DNA of 64,000 nt from NCBI GenBank assembly GCA_008638375.1, contig CM018043.1, forward strand, positions 41,052,066 through 41,116,065. The letters are read 5' to 3'. This document shows, piece by piece, positions 44,520-56,222 of the stretch. Position 1 is the first letter of the stretch; each line of letters opens with the position of its first letter. The translations under genes and the position numbers were made by a program. The DNA is from Nyssa sinensis (taxonomy: Eukaryota > Streptophyta > Magnoliopsida > Cornales > Nyssaceae). The notes below the pieces were generated by a model. The model saw only the letters and a program-made list of their open reading frames with translations. It was not told where the DNA came from and searched no databases.

Positions 44520-46430
44520 TAAAGATCCATGGGTCACCCAAAAGCTCCCAAAAGCCGTGCCATTGAAGTTGAAACCATTTCACGCAAACGACCCATTCAA
44601 ACCCGTCACAGTCACTACTTTGAGCAGCCAAATGAGAAATGGGCCACAAGACCAATTGCCATACAGACTACATTTGATATGGCCCCGGGCTCTTTGCACC
44701 CTTAGTTCTCTCCACTCAGGTGCATTCCTTCCTTTTACTTATTTCGTTCTATTTCATGTTCTTTCATGTCATGTCCCCTTGAGGACAAGGTGTTAAATAA
44801 GTTGGGGGGGAGTTGCTATTATTTTGCCGACTTGAGCTCAATATACTTCGTGATAACAATTTTATTGTTTTGAGCGTATTCATATATTTCTGAGCTTGCA
44901 TGAGAATCGTTGTAATAGTTGTGCACTGCTAGTGATTTGTCTTTCCCTGAATTTTATAATTGGAGACAAATTGGGTTGCTACTCTTGTGACTCTATGATT
45001 TGATGGTTAGACTTTGAGACTCTAGTATCAAGATGACATTGACTGAGACTTATAACCCATGTTATGTAGATTTGAGCTTGAACTTTATTTTGAGGGTTAT
45101 ATAGTTTGCATATCGCCATTCTATCAACTGCCATTGTCACAAGTCTAAGGTCAGTCAGTTCAGATGTCGGATGACACTTCTTGCCTTTGGGGAATGAAAC
45201 TAGGCCCTCTTTCTACTTTGAACCCGTTCGTTTGTTTCTTGCATCTCTACATTATTTACCTGATTGGAACCAAGTTGAGCCTTCATTATTATATCTTTAT
45301 TTTCATAGCCAGTAGCCTCGCTTTGGATGAAGAAGTTGGGTGATTTTTCTGACGAGAATTTGGTGTTGTGACAGTAGAGAAGTGACGATGTACCTTTTTT
45401 TCTTTTATTGTAATTTTTTTCAGTTTCAAAAAAAAAAAAAAAAAAAAAAAAACAAAGAGAAAAGGAAAAAAAAAAAAAAAAAAAAGAAGGGAAAAAAAAA
45501 TCAAAAAATATTTATGAAAAAATATTTCATTGCCGTTTCCTTTTCTTTTTGGTTTGCTCAAGTAGAAAAGTTGTGAGTAGTTTGGGAATGCTTTTATTAG
45601 AATTTTGGGAGTGGTGTTGTAATGTTCAAAAGAGATGATGAGTTTGGAAAACTGCAGTTTATTCACTTCAGCTTCTTCGCTTATCACATGGAGATTATTG
45701 TTCACTTACCCCTACTTTATCCTTGACCTTGACCTACGTTACAACCATAAACAAAGACCTAGCCGACCCCGAAGGTGTAGTAGTTGATGATTGAGGATGT
45801 GACTGTAGTGATCATGTCACAGTGGGAGTTGATTTTCGTAGTGGTTAGAATTCTCTCTATATTATTCTTGTTGTGCTTTCATTAATGTTTGCATATGGAT
45901 TTTTTGATTTGTACTCAATAGTTATTCTATCCACATGTATAAGAGGATACATATACACCCCATTTCTGCGAGCTTTATTTGTGAGTGATATCTTTTGTTG
46001 AGATTTGGAGTCAAAGTAATGCCTGTTTGAAAAGAAGTTTCATTGCCTAGACATCTTGTTCTGGTTGTTGCTTTTATGCACACGGATTCTATCCATTTAT
46101 GAGCACTTGGAAAATTCAGAGGTTGCTTTTAGTGAAGATAATTGTTACTTTGCTTCGATTATAACTCAGTTATACGCTCATTAAGATTCATTTTTATTAA
46201 CTATGGAGTATATTGTGTTCAAGTTGGGGGGTGTCGAATTTTGTGGGTAGATTCACTGCAAACCCTCACGAGACAATAACTCGTCCACTAGGGTAACCTA
46301 AGGGTTTAAAGCCTTATTGCATACAGTAAATGCAATCGTGTATCCCACGAAAGAGGATTTAGTTAGTTGTATTTTGTCTCTTGTTTCCTTGGCTTTGCTC
46401 GAGGACTAGTAAAGTGTAAGTTGCGGGGTG
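44520..46430 (+). other. 3' non-coding region and PPT of element B
   Basis: No gene is supported. CCTTGAGGACAAGG (44778-44791, an inverted repeat) is followed by AGTTGGGGGGGAG at about 44800-44813. A second AAGTTGGGGGGTG lies at 46221-46233, and the real PPT AGTTGCGGGGTG abuts the LTR at 46431. A long A/G-rich run lies at 45428-45510. Confidence 0.75.
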
Positions 46431-46576
46431 TGATAACTGGTTAAAAAATGCATATTTATTTTTTTAACCCTAGATATTCTTGCACTTTTATTATTTTAAT
46501 TTCTCCAATCTATATGCATTTGCTAGTTAATTCTTGTTTTGTCTTTTTGCAGAGAAAGCTCGTCAAAGTTGATGAT
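46431..46576 (+). repeat. 3' LTR of element B, left part
   Basis: It starts TGATAACTGGTTAAAAAATGC and matches 38523-38668. It is broken by LINE B, and its last 12 bases (AAAGTTGATGAT, 46565-46576) are repeated after the LINE. Confidence 0.94.
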
Positions 46577-46655
46577 AAAACAGTCAGATGGCTTCTAGAG
46601 AGAAGGGAGAGCTTCTCTCTCTAGGTTCTACCTAAACCTTCTCCTCTCTTACAAA

Positions 46656-49132
46656 ATGCCGTTAATGGCTTCTATTCAATCATTTCGTGATTTACTCCAT
46701 GATCCCCAAGCTTCATCCGTAACTTCCTCACCCCCCCATGCAAAGGATCCGAGTCCCATTGATACCAGCTTTTCCATGACCTCTATATCTTCATGCCAGG
46801 GTATGGGTAACAGCTCTTGTCACAAAAATTGTTCTGGTCCAGTGGAGTGTATGCATGGTCACTGTGCAAATGAAGCTGCCATCAGTGCTAAGAATATGCG
46901 TCAGCAGCAACCTCTACTTGTTATTTCAAATGTAGGTCCCGGCCTCCCTTCGAAAGCTCCAACTGAAATTCAACAGCCTGATCAGATTCATACTCCTTTA
47001 TCCAGGACTAATGGCGTAGAGCAAGGGGAGTTCATTCCACAAGTTGCCCTTGATCTTGAAAATGACTATGGGGGCTTCTCTTCTGATTGTTCTTTCATGA
47101 GAGAGCAAAAAGATCTCAAGCCACATGGTGCCAACAGCTACGGTGTCCATGGAAGAAGTCAGGCGGCGTGTGGCTCATCCTCAACATGCAGTAAGAGTGG
47201 GATAGCTATGCATTCTGCCCTAGTAGCCCACGTGTCAACCAATGAGACAAGCATAATTAATCCAACGGCTAGGAATTATTTTATTCCAACGGGTGGAAAT
47301 CCTAATACTGATATGCTTAGTATATCAGTTCCCACTTCCTCTGACATTGCCTCCATTTCTCAGAATACTCCCCTTCTTAGTGCAAGACGGACTGATCTAG
47401 GTGTCAACGTGTCACCTCTTGAGACAAGGAGACTTGACCCTAAAGCTGGAGATTACGGCTATCATATAGCAGGTGCAGGTAGTGGTGACGTGCAAACAGT
47501 CCCTACTGCTACTCCAAATGGTAATGCAGACTCCCATGCTGCTGCCTCTACTCATAGCCCCCTCTATTCCTTGCTAAAAGCTGCTGGGCCCACGTCCTGT
47601 TCTCCCTCTTTGCCTATTCCCATTGCCAATATTTTGTCCCATGCAAGTTCAGAGACAGCTAATTCTGACACCGTCCATGTTGCTGCTGTTACCCCTATGC
47701 ACGTCGCTGCTAGTTCACCAGCATTGCAGAGTCTGGTCTCCCCCGTTGCTAATGCAGCGACCAATCCCTCCTGGTCTTCCCTTTTCCAAAAGCCTGCTCT
47801 TCTCAAAAAATTTCACCTGGATTTCAAGCCACCTCAAATTGAGGGAGAAAGAATCACAGTCCAGCCTCCATGGGAAGTTATTCAAGCAGGTATATCAGGT
47901 TGGGAGAATACCCTGGTAGGTTATTTTCTTGACAAGAAAATGCCTTTTCTCTGGATTAAAAAAATGGCAGAAAAGATCTGGAACAAAGACGGCTTAAATG
48001 AAGTTCTTACCAATGGAAATGGGTTCTTCTTCTTCAAATTCGACTCCTTGCACGCCATTAATTCTATTCTTGAAAGTGGTCACTGGCACTTCTCTGGCCG
48101 GCACATTATACTTCAAAAATGGCACCCTGGCATGACTCTATCCAAGAAGGATGTTGCTAAAATCCCTGTTTGGGTTAAATTTTTCAACATCCCTTATGAG
48201 CTCTGGACTGCACAAGGCCTTAGCTATGTCGCTAGTGCCATTGGAAGACCCCTTTATGCAGATTCCCACACGGAAGAGCAGACCAGAATCAGTTATGCAC
48301 GAATCTGTGTTGAGGTGGATGCTACCAAAGACCTCCCTGATTCTTTTGATATAATGTTAACAAACTCAAAAGTGGAAATCCTTGTTGAATATCAATGGCT
48401 CCCCTCAATGTGCACTCACTGCCGTATATTTGGCCACCGGCTTGCTAATTGCCCTTCCTTCAAATCTGAAAATAACATACCCAACAACCGTCCTACCTTA
48501 GCCGCAAGGAAATCCAGCACTAGTGAATGGCGCCTTGTTTCTGGGAAAGGTAAAGCTATCCTTAGTGATGGAAATATCCCTGAAGTTGCACCCTCTATTG
48601 ATCCAAATCAGTCTAAATCATGCCCTGAAGGGCTGCGGCCAGAAATGCCGCGCCCAGGTCCTTCCAGTGATGGTGTCACTTCTGTCCAAAATCAGTCCAT
48701 CACTTGCTGCGATGGGCTGCAACCTGATATCCCTCAATTAGATCCTCCTATCGCCTGTACTACAGTTGAGAGCTCTGCCTTCAAGCAACTTGTCCCTCAC
48801 GAATCTACTACCAGTTCTGTGTTGGAAATTGCAATGCCTTCGGTCCAGTCTCCCCCCCCCCCTCCCTTCAATCTGATGACCAGGATTTACTATCCCCAAA
48901 TGATTCAACTCCCTGTTATCTTCAAGCGGTCAGCAACTCAGGTGAGATAAGCAGCTCAACATCTACTGCTTCTTCTGATTCTAATTCCCTTGTGGACAAA
49001 ATTGCTAGAGTTGACGAAGTCGATATTGGTAGCAGTTTCACTAGAAATCAGCTCAAAAAACAAAGGCGAAAGAAGAAAGTTTCTAAAACCACAAGAACAG
49101 CAAGTTCCGGCCCCCTCATTTTTTCTCAATGA
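46656..49132 (+). pseudogene. LINE B ORF1 (DUF4283-like + CCHC), one frameshift
   Basis: The frame opens MPLMASIQSF at 46656. After about 380 low-complexity residues comes the conserved block (VGYFLDKKMPFLWIKK to VDATKDLPDSFD), then the knuckle CTHCRIFGHRLANC. The open frame ends at 48950. The conserved C-terminus (DEVDIGSSFTRNQLKKQRRKKK) continues in another frame to TGA 49130-49132. The shift lies at or near a run of 12-13 C/T residues (CCCCCCCCCC) at about 48851-48863, a likely slippage site. The TGA overlaps the ORF2 ATG. Confidence 0.9.
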
Positions 49133-52100
49133 ACTTTGCATGTTGGAATATTAGGGGTATGAACAGCCCCTCAAAACAGCGTGAAGTCCGTATGTTTGCT
49201 CGTGATCATTCTATTTGTTTTCTTGGTTTAGTTGAGACAAAGATTAAGGAAGCCGCCAAGGATATTACTGCTAATTCCCTCATCCCTGGATGGTCTTTTT
49301 TGCACAATTATTCCCATTCAGCTTCTGGCCGGATTTGGATTGGTTGGAATAATGCTATGCTTCAGATTAACTCCTCGTGTGCTACCAGTCAAGCCATTCA
49401 TTGTAACATTACAATCCGTGACACCAAATCCACCATGCTCATTTCAGTTATTTACGGCTCTAACTCCTCTCTCCAAAGAAATGATTTATGGCGAGATATC
49501 CATCACCAAGCAGCTATCTCCAAGGGTCTCCCTTGGCTTATTTTGGGTGATTTCAATGCTATCCGTTTTCCCTATGATAGAAGAGGTGGTAATGGCGAAT
49601 GGCCCCTTGTTATGAATGACTGTAACACTTGTTTTTTGAATGCCGAACTCGAGGATTTGAGATTTTCTGGGCGTTTCTTTACATGGTCCAACGGTCAAGC
49701 TGCCCCCCACACAATCCACCGGAAGATTGATAGAGCTTTAGTCAATCAGGACTGGCTTTCTGCTTTTCCTTCTGCTGAAGCTGAATTCCTCCCTCCTGGC
49801 CTCTTTGACCATTCCCCTATTATTGTCAGAACTGGCATAGCTTTCAGGAAGTGTAAAATTCCCTTCAAATTTTTCAATTTCTGGGCCGATTATGATGAGT
49901 TCCTTCCTACTGTTGAGCAAGCATGGCACGCTAACTTTCAAGGTACTGCTATGTTTATTTGCTGCCAAAAGCTTAAGAAGGTGAAATATGCTCTTAAGGC
50001 TTTCAATCAGCAAAGATTCAAGAACATCTCCTCCCGTGTTCAAGAAGCCCGTAACAAGCTCTATGACATCCAATCTCTCCTTGATAGCGATCCTGGGAAT
50101 GAGAGTCTCCTTCTGGAGGAAAAGGAAGCTCACCACACTTTTCACTCCCTTCTTAGCAGTGAAGAAAGTCTCACTAAGCAAAAATCCCGTATTCAATGGC
50201 TTTCGGAAGGGGACCAAAACACCTCCTTTTTCTTCAAATCTGTGAAAAACAGGAGGAATCGCAATAAGATCCTTAGTCTCCTTGATGCCAACGGTCGCAG
50301 AATTGATGATATCAAAGAGGTCAAATCCTCCATTGTTGACTTTTACCATGATCTCCTTGGTACTCCTAGTCCCATTCTGTACCCAGGTAAGCAAGCTCTT
50401 GCTAACTTTATCCCTAAGCGCCTTCATTCTGATTTCTTTAATGTCCTTCAATCCCCTGTCTCTGAGCAAGAAATACATGATGCTCTCTTTAGCCTTCCCC
50501 CTAACAAAGCCCCTGGGCCCGATGGCTTTAATAGCTTCTTTTTTCAAAAATCCTGGAATATCATTAAGCCTGAAGTTATTGCAGCTATATCTGAATTTTT
50601 TTCCTCTAAAACCATCCTTAAAGAAATGAATGCCACAGCTATTGCCCTTGTCCCCAAAGTCCCTAACCCCTCTTTTGTCCATGATTTTCGGCCTATTTCT
50701 TGCTGTAACACCCTTTACAAAACCATTTCCAAAATTCTGGCCAACCGTCTCAAGAAAGTTCTTCCTAGCCTCATTGATCCTTCTCAATCTGCTTTTATTC
50801 AAGGCAGGAATATCAGTGACAACATCCTTCTAGCCCAAGAGCTTATGCATAATTACCACAAGGACACTGGCTCTCCCCGTTGCACTCTGAAAGTTGATCT
50901 TAAGAAAGCATTTGATTCTGTGCGGTGGGAATTCATTACTGACACCTTGAGCATTATGGGATTTCCCCAGCTTTTTTATCGATTGGTTTTTTTGCTGCAT
51001 CTCTACTCCTCGTTTCTCAATTGTCATTAATGGTGAGTTGGAAGGTTATTTTCCCGGGGCTAAGGGATTAAGGCAAGGTGACCCTCTTTCCCCCTATCTC
51101 TTTGTAATTGCAATGGATGTCCTCTCTTTGATTCTCCATCAAAAGTCGGCTGATTCCCTGTTTAAGTACCATTGGAGATGATGACATCATGCTTTTTTGT
51201 CATGAGGATCTTGCCTCTACCTCTATCCTTAAGCAAGGGCTTGACACTTTTGCCTCCTTCTCTGGCCTTCTGCACAATGCCTAAAAAGCAACATTTTCCT
51301 TTCAGGTGTGGATTCCAACCTCAAGCAGCTCATCGTTGCTCAAGTTGGTTTTCCTGAAGGCTCCCTCCCTATCCGTTACCTTGGAGTGCCTTTGATTTCT
51401 ACCAAGCTGAAGGCCCAAGATTGTAAATCTTTAGTGGATCGCATCATTGGTAAGATCACTCACTGGGCCACTAAATCTCTTTCCTATGCAGGTCGCGTCC
51501 AGTTGATCCGGTCTGTCCTTTTTAGCATTCAAGTTTTCTGGTCTTCTCACTTCATCCTCCCTAAAAAGGTGGTAAATCAGATAGAGCAAGCCATGAGATC
51601 CTTTCTCTGGAGTGGCAACCATCTCATATTTTCTGGTTCCAAAGTTGCTTGGGAGGATGTTTCTTGCCCTAAAAATGAAGGGGGTCTTGGTATTAAGAGG
51701 CTGGTTGATTGGAACCTAGCTGCTTTGGGTAAACTCATTTGGGCTCTCTTTCAAAATCCTTCTAAGTCCCTTTGGGTTCAGTGGATTCGTAGCAACCTTC
51801 TTAAAGGTAAAAGATTCTGGGAAATCAAATGTCCCCAATCTTGCTCGTGGGCTTGGAGGAAATTGATCAAATTCCGCCCGTTATTTAAACCTCACATCAA
51901 AATTGTCATTGGTAATGGGTGTTTTGCCTCTCTCTGGTTTGACTATTGGCTCCCTACTGGCCCCATCTATGATAATATGGGAGAAAGAGTTATATATGAT
52001 TCGGGTCTTGGTAGACAAGCTACAGTGATTAACATTATTCTTGGACCTCATTGGAACTGGCCCATAGCTAATTCTCCCCACCTGCTGGATCTTAAGAATG

Positions 52101-52753
52101 GTATGCCTCCTAATCTTCTCCCATCTCCCCTCCTTGATGATAAAGCTTTCTGGCTTCCCTCCCCGAATGGAGTTTTCTCCATCAACTCTGCCTGGGATTC
52201 CCTGCGTCGCCGTATCCCCCAGGTAACTTGGTGGAAGCTTGTTTGGTTCCCTAAAGCTATTCCCCGTGCTGGGTTCATCCTTTGGATGGCCATCCGGCAC
52301 AGCTTAAGGACCAAGGACCGTCTTTACTTTTCTAATCTGGGTCATGATCCCAAGTGCCTATTCTGTTTCAGAGAAAATGAAAGCCACAACCACCTCTTCT
52401 TTTCTTGTTCCTTCACTTCCAACATATGGTCCCATTTGCTCTCTAAAAGTGGATTTCAAAGCCCAAATGGGGACTGGCATCAGACTGTTCATTGGGCCAC
52501 CAATTCTTTCAAAGGCAAGTCCTTTTCCTCCATTTTAGGCCGGCTCACTCTTGCTTGTACAATTTATAACATTTGGCGTGAAAGGAATAGCAGATTGTTC
52601 ACCAAGATCAAGAAAAACTCAAGGGCCATCATAGCTCAAACTCAGGACATGATCCGTGGCAGGCTCACTTCCTCTAGAGGGATTCAAGACTCTCTCTCCA
52701 ATAGACATCTCCAGTGTTCTTGGTCTCTTCCTTGTAGTATTTTTAATATGTAA
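49129..52753 (+). pseudogene. LINE B ORF2 (endonuclease + RT), RT core deleted
   Basis: The endonuclease keeps LGDFN, unlike LINE A, but SDHSP reads FDHSP. RT motifs run through RCTLKVDLKKAFDSVRW, after which an extra T in a T run (about 50970) shifts the frame. GLRQGDPLSPYLF follows in another frame. Near 51174-51183 about 35 nt are missing, removing the segment up to the first Asp of FADD. A further two-base loss lies near 51283. The frame is then open from 51308 to 52753 with KCLFCFRENESHNHLFF and an end at IFNM. The copy is dead at the RT active site. Confidence 0.9.
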
Positions 52754-52806
52754 TATTTTTCAGCATGGGCCATGAGCTCTAGTTTTCTTGTTCCCTTTTC
52801 TTATCT

Positions 52807-52928
52807 GAGGGTATGCCCTCTTGTTTTGTATTTCTGTTTAGTCGTGGTTTTTATTTCTGCTTGGGGTTGTGAGTTCTTCTGCCTGTAGTAGATCTCCTTC
52901 CCTTTAGCTTGTTCGAGGGTATGCCCTC
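52807..52928 (+). other. Twin hairpins in LINE B 3' UTR
   Basis: GAGGGTATGCCCTC occurs at 52807-52820 and 52915-52928, both perfect five-base stems with a four-base loop. The last one is about 45 bp from the A tail, as in LINE A. Confidence 0.72.
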
Positions 52929-52984
52929 TTGATCTTGTATTTATTTTTCTTCTTTTATATATCTTTTACTTATCAAAAAAAAAA

Positions 52985-54065
52985 AAAGTTGATGATTTAG
53001 TGGTGGATTTGGAGCAAAAGGAAAATATTGGGCTTTGAAGTGCTAAAAGAAGTGGAAAACAAGAGATTTTGGGTTAGAAGAGAGGCTTGATCCATATATA
53101 GGTGGACCAGGGCCCATTTTAGCATTATAGGCTCTATTTTGGAACACTTTAGACTCCCTTTTTGGGCCCCTAATGTTTAATGACGGGATTTTACTTTATT
53201 TTCCTGATTTTCTTATTTTGTGGGGGTAATTTTGGAAAAAGGGAGATAATATTGGGAGCTAGGGTTTTGGAAAAGGGGAGGCCGTTTTTGGGGATCTAGA
53301 CAAGGAGAAGAAGGAAGGAGACAACTCAAAAGAAGAAGATGAAGAACTCCATGCCTATGGTGGTCTCCTCTTCCACTATCATGGGCTACGCCTCTCTCAT
53401 TCCAAGGGTTTAGATGAAACCCTAGTCAAGTAATATTGCTTCTTTGTATTTTATTTTTGGGTTAATTAGTTTTGGATGTTAATTGTATAACGTTGGGATT
53501 TTATTAAGGCAATGATCGTATTATTCAGTTTCACATAATCAATTTCTGTGATTTTGTTTATGTGGTTATACAATAGTAATATGTGTACATACATCAAAAC
53601 CGTAGGACGAGTCATAACTTAGGAAAAACAAATTGTGACTATGACATTAGAATTAGCGTAGACAATTTCTGTTGACCAAAGATGATTCGTGCTTAGGGTT
53701 TTGGTGCATGATTTTCTTGATGATAGTATTGAGGCTTGTAGCCAAAATACATCTTTTACATCCAAATTTAATGGCCCAAGAATTAAAACAATTGAAGCTA
53801 GTTACAAGATTAGTGGTGGATTCAACACCCTAGGAATCCTCTTTTAATTCGATTCATTGTTAATTCAGTTCAATATTTGCTTTAATTATAATTCTCATTT
53901 AATTTTAGAAAGAAAATCAACAACAATCAATCTTTGGTAATTTGAATTGAAATTAATCTCAACTTTGGTTTTTAAACAATTAACAGTCTCTGTGGGTTCG
54001 ACCCTTACTTCTCTACTATACTAGTAGTTTAGTTTGGTAATTTGATTGATTTCCACGACAAATCA
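52985..54065 (+). repeat. 3' LTR of element B, right part
   Basis: This is the continuation of the LTR after LINE B, from AAAGTTGATGATTTAGTGG to CACGACAAATCA. It is followed by AAGGG (54066-54070). Confidence 0.94.
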
Positions 54066-54779
54066 AAGGGTTAGCTCGAAAGGCTCAAACGTTAATCCTA
54101 AGTTAACCTTCGTCATATCCCAAGTATATCCGCCGTCATACCACCAACCATGTAATGATATTCTCAAAAGAAGTGCCCAATTCAACAAATTAATGATTGC
54201 TTATCACAATTTCTTGCATTTGTAGGTTCTCAATTCTATCCAAAACTCAGATAAATGCTTAAGCAAAAGAGCTCTCTAGCTACATGTGTCAAACCACCAT
54301 CCTTACCACAAAGTTTGGATAAGTGCATTAAAAGTTCTGTGAATGCCCCAGTAGAATGATTATGGTGGATTCAGTGAATTCACGAAAATGGCTATGAATG
54401 AGAATGAGTACTCATGTGAAAAAAATGCACATGTGATGCCAATTTTTAAAAAATTTTGACACCTGAAAATATGCAACAGCATTTTAAATGTTGAATTTGT
54501 ACCACCACCCTCCAACTTAAATGAAACATTATGCTCAATGTTTAACAATCAAAATTGAATGGAGGGTACTGAAAAGGAGATAATACACTTGATGTGGGAC
54601 ATGGGCAGCTTGCTAAGCACCAAAGATGGCAATTGAACTGACAAAATGAAATTAACCTGCAAAAAAAAAAAAAAATTAGCAGCAAACAAAAAGAAAGAAA
54701 AAAAAATGAAAAAGAAATAAAACAAAAAAAACAAAACAAAATAGAATAAAAAAAAAAAAAACATACCTGCATGGCATGA
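54066..54779 (-). other. 3' non-coding region of element G, proximal part
   Basis: This joins to 38522 if element B is removed. In minus sense it follows the integrase stop. It has A-rich runs at 54660-54765 on the plus strand. No gene is supported. Confidence 0.75.
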
Positions 54780-56222
54780 TCAAGGTTGACAAACTGGGTC
54801 CATAAGTGGAATGTCTTCCACTTCCAGAACTTGCCTATCAATTAAAACTTTAAGGCGCTGACCATTTTCTTTAAAAACTGGACCATCCTTGGGTTCCTCT
54901 ATTTCGACTACCCCATTTTCAAAAACATTCTTTTCTATAAAGCGTTCTGTCCACCTAGACCTGAGTTTTCCTAGGTGCTTATGAAGTCTAGAATCATATA
55001 AAAACACTCGATCATTAGGCTTAAAAGTTTTTCTCAAAATATTTTTATCATGAAACGCTTTCATTTTAGCCTTATAGATTCTAGAGCTCTCGTAAGTCAA
55101 CTGTAATTTTCTTAGCTTACCTGTTTTTCCTATGTCAAAATTGAAATGCTTAATGGCCCAATAAGCTTGATGCTCGAGCTCCACAGGTAAATGGCAAGGC
55201 TTTCCAAAAACAAGCCTATAAGGTGACATACTTAAGGGAGTTTTGAAAGTTGTACGGTAAGCCTAAAGTGCGTCAATTGTCTCAAAGACCAATCTTTACG
55301 ATCCTGGTTGACCGTTTTTTCTAAAATTTGCTTAATTTCCCTGTTTCCAAGTTCTACCTGTCCACTGGTCTGAGGGTGATAGGCAGTAGAGATTTTATGT
55401 ACCACCCCATATTTTTTCATCAAGGCCTCAAAAGAACGGTTACAAAAATGTGTGCCTCGGTCACTAACGATAGCACGTGGTGTACCAAATCGAGACAACA
55501 CATTCTCTTTGAGAAATTTAATCATCGACTTATTATCATTACTCCTGTAAGCTGCTGCCTCTACCCATTTTGATACATAATCTACTGCCACAATAATATA
55601 TAGATATCCAAATGAAGGAGGAAATGGTCCCATGAAATCAATGCCCTAACAATAAAAAATTTCAATCACTAAAATTGGGTTTAAGGGCATCATATTACGA
55701 TGTGACATAACTCCTAACTTTTGACACCGTTCACATGAGCGACAATAGATGTTAGCATCCTTAAACAAGGTAGGCCAATAAAATCCACAGTACAAAATTT
55801 TTACAGTAGTTTTCTTCATGGAAAAGTGGCCCCCACAAGCTTGGGAGTGACAAAATTCTAAAACACTAGAAATCTCTTCATCAGGGATGCAACGCCTTAA
55901 AATTTGGTTAGGGCAGTATTTGAAAAGAAAAGGGTCATCCCAATAGAAATTGCGTACCTCAGTCATGAACTTCCTCTTATCCCAAGCGCTCCAATCCACT
56001 AGTATCTCTCACCTGCAACCAAATAATTCACAATATGAGAAACCATGGTAGAGAAGTAATAGAAAGTAAATGCTCATAGGGAAAATCATCCTTGATCGAC
56101 AGGTGGTCAGAAGTGTCCTCAAATGTGGGCCTCGAGAGATGGTCAACCACTACGTTCTCCATTCCTTTCTTGTCTTTGATGGTGATGTCAAATTCCTGCA
56201 AAAGTAAAATCCACCATATTAG
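54780..56222 (-). pseudogene. Integrase of element G
   Basis: In minus sense a decayed linker (56222-56000) leads into WSAWDKRKFMTEVRNFYW. Then comes HHCC (CHSQACGGHFSMKKT...CRSCERCQKL) and the core with [24 protein letters not shown] and GQVELGNRE. A TAA stands just before GIDFMGPF where Trp is expected, and the frame shifts near 55270-55230 before [21 protein letters not shown]. The last piece ends MDPVCQP-stop at 54780. All three catalytic acids are still encoded. It is very similar in layout to the integrase of element B. Confidence 0.9.

Larger units (their letters stand above)
46577..52984 (+). mobile_element. LINE B: full-length L1-type LINE
   Basis: This 6.4-kb element has a 79-bp 5' UTR, ORF1, ORF2, a 3' UTR with twin hairpins and an A tail. 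The 12-bp target duplication AAAGTTGATGAT is perfect (46565-46576 and 52985-52996). It lies inside the right LTR of element B and closely resembles LINE A and LINE C in protein and UTR. Frameshifts in both ORFs make it inactive. Confidence 0.95.
38523..54065 (+). mobile_element. Element B: Athila-like retrotransposon, gag-integrase only, with captured kinase fragment
   Basis: LTRs start TGATAACTGGTTAAAAA and end in ATCA, and AAGGG flanks the whole element (38518-38522 and 54066-54070). The internal order is PBS, gag, then integrase with no protease or RT, a C-rich segment, a kinase gene fragment with an intron, a long 3' region and a PPT. The right LTR contains LINE B. The two LTRs differ by roughly 2% by eye. 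With no RT this element would have needed a helper. Confidence 0.93.

Noticed and set aside
45428..45510. Poly(A) run as the tail of a retroposed gene
   Set aside because: No coding or retroposed sequence precedes it and no target duplication flanks it. It looks like a simple A/G-rich run in the 3' region of element B.
49738..50802. Long open frame (354 codons) on the minus strand
   Set aside because: It lies exactly opposite LINE B ORF2, which has strong protein homology. The antisense frame shows no domain and is probably a codon-usage shadow.
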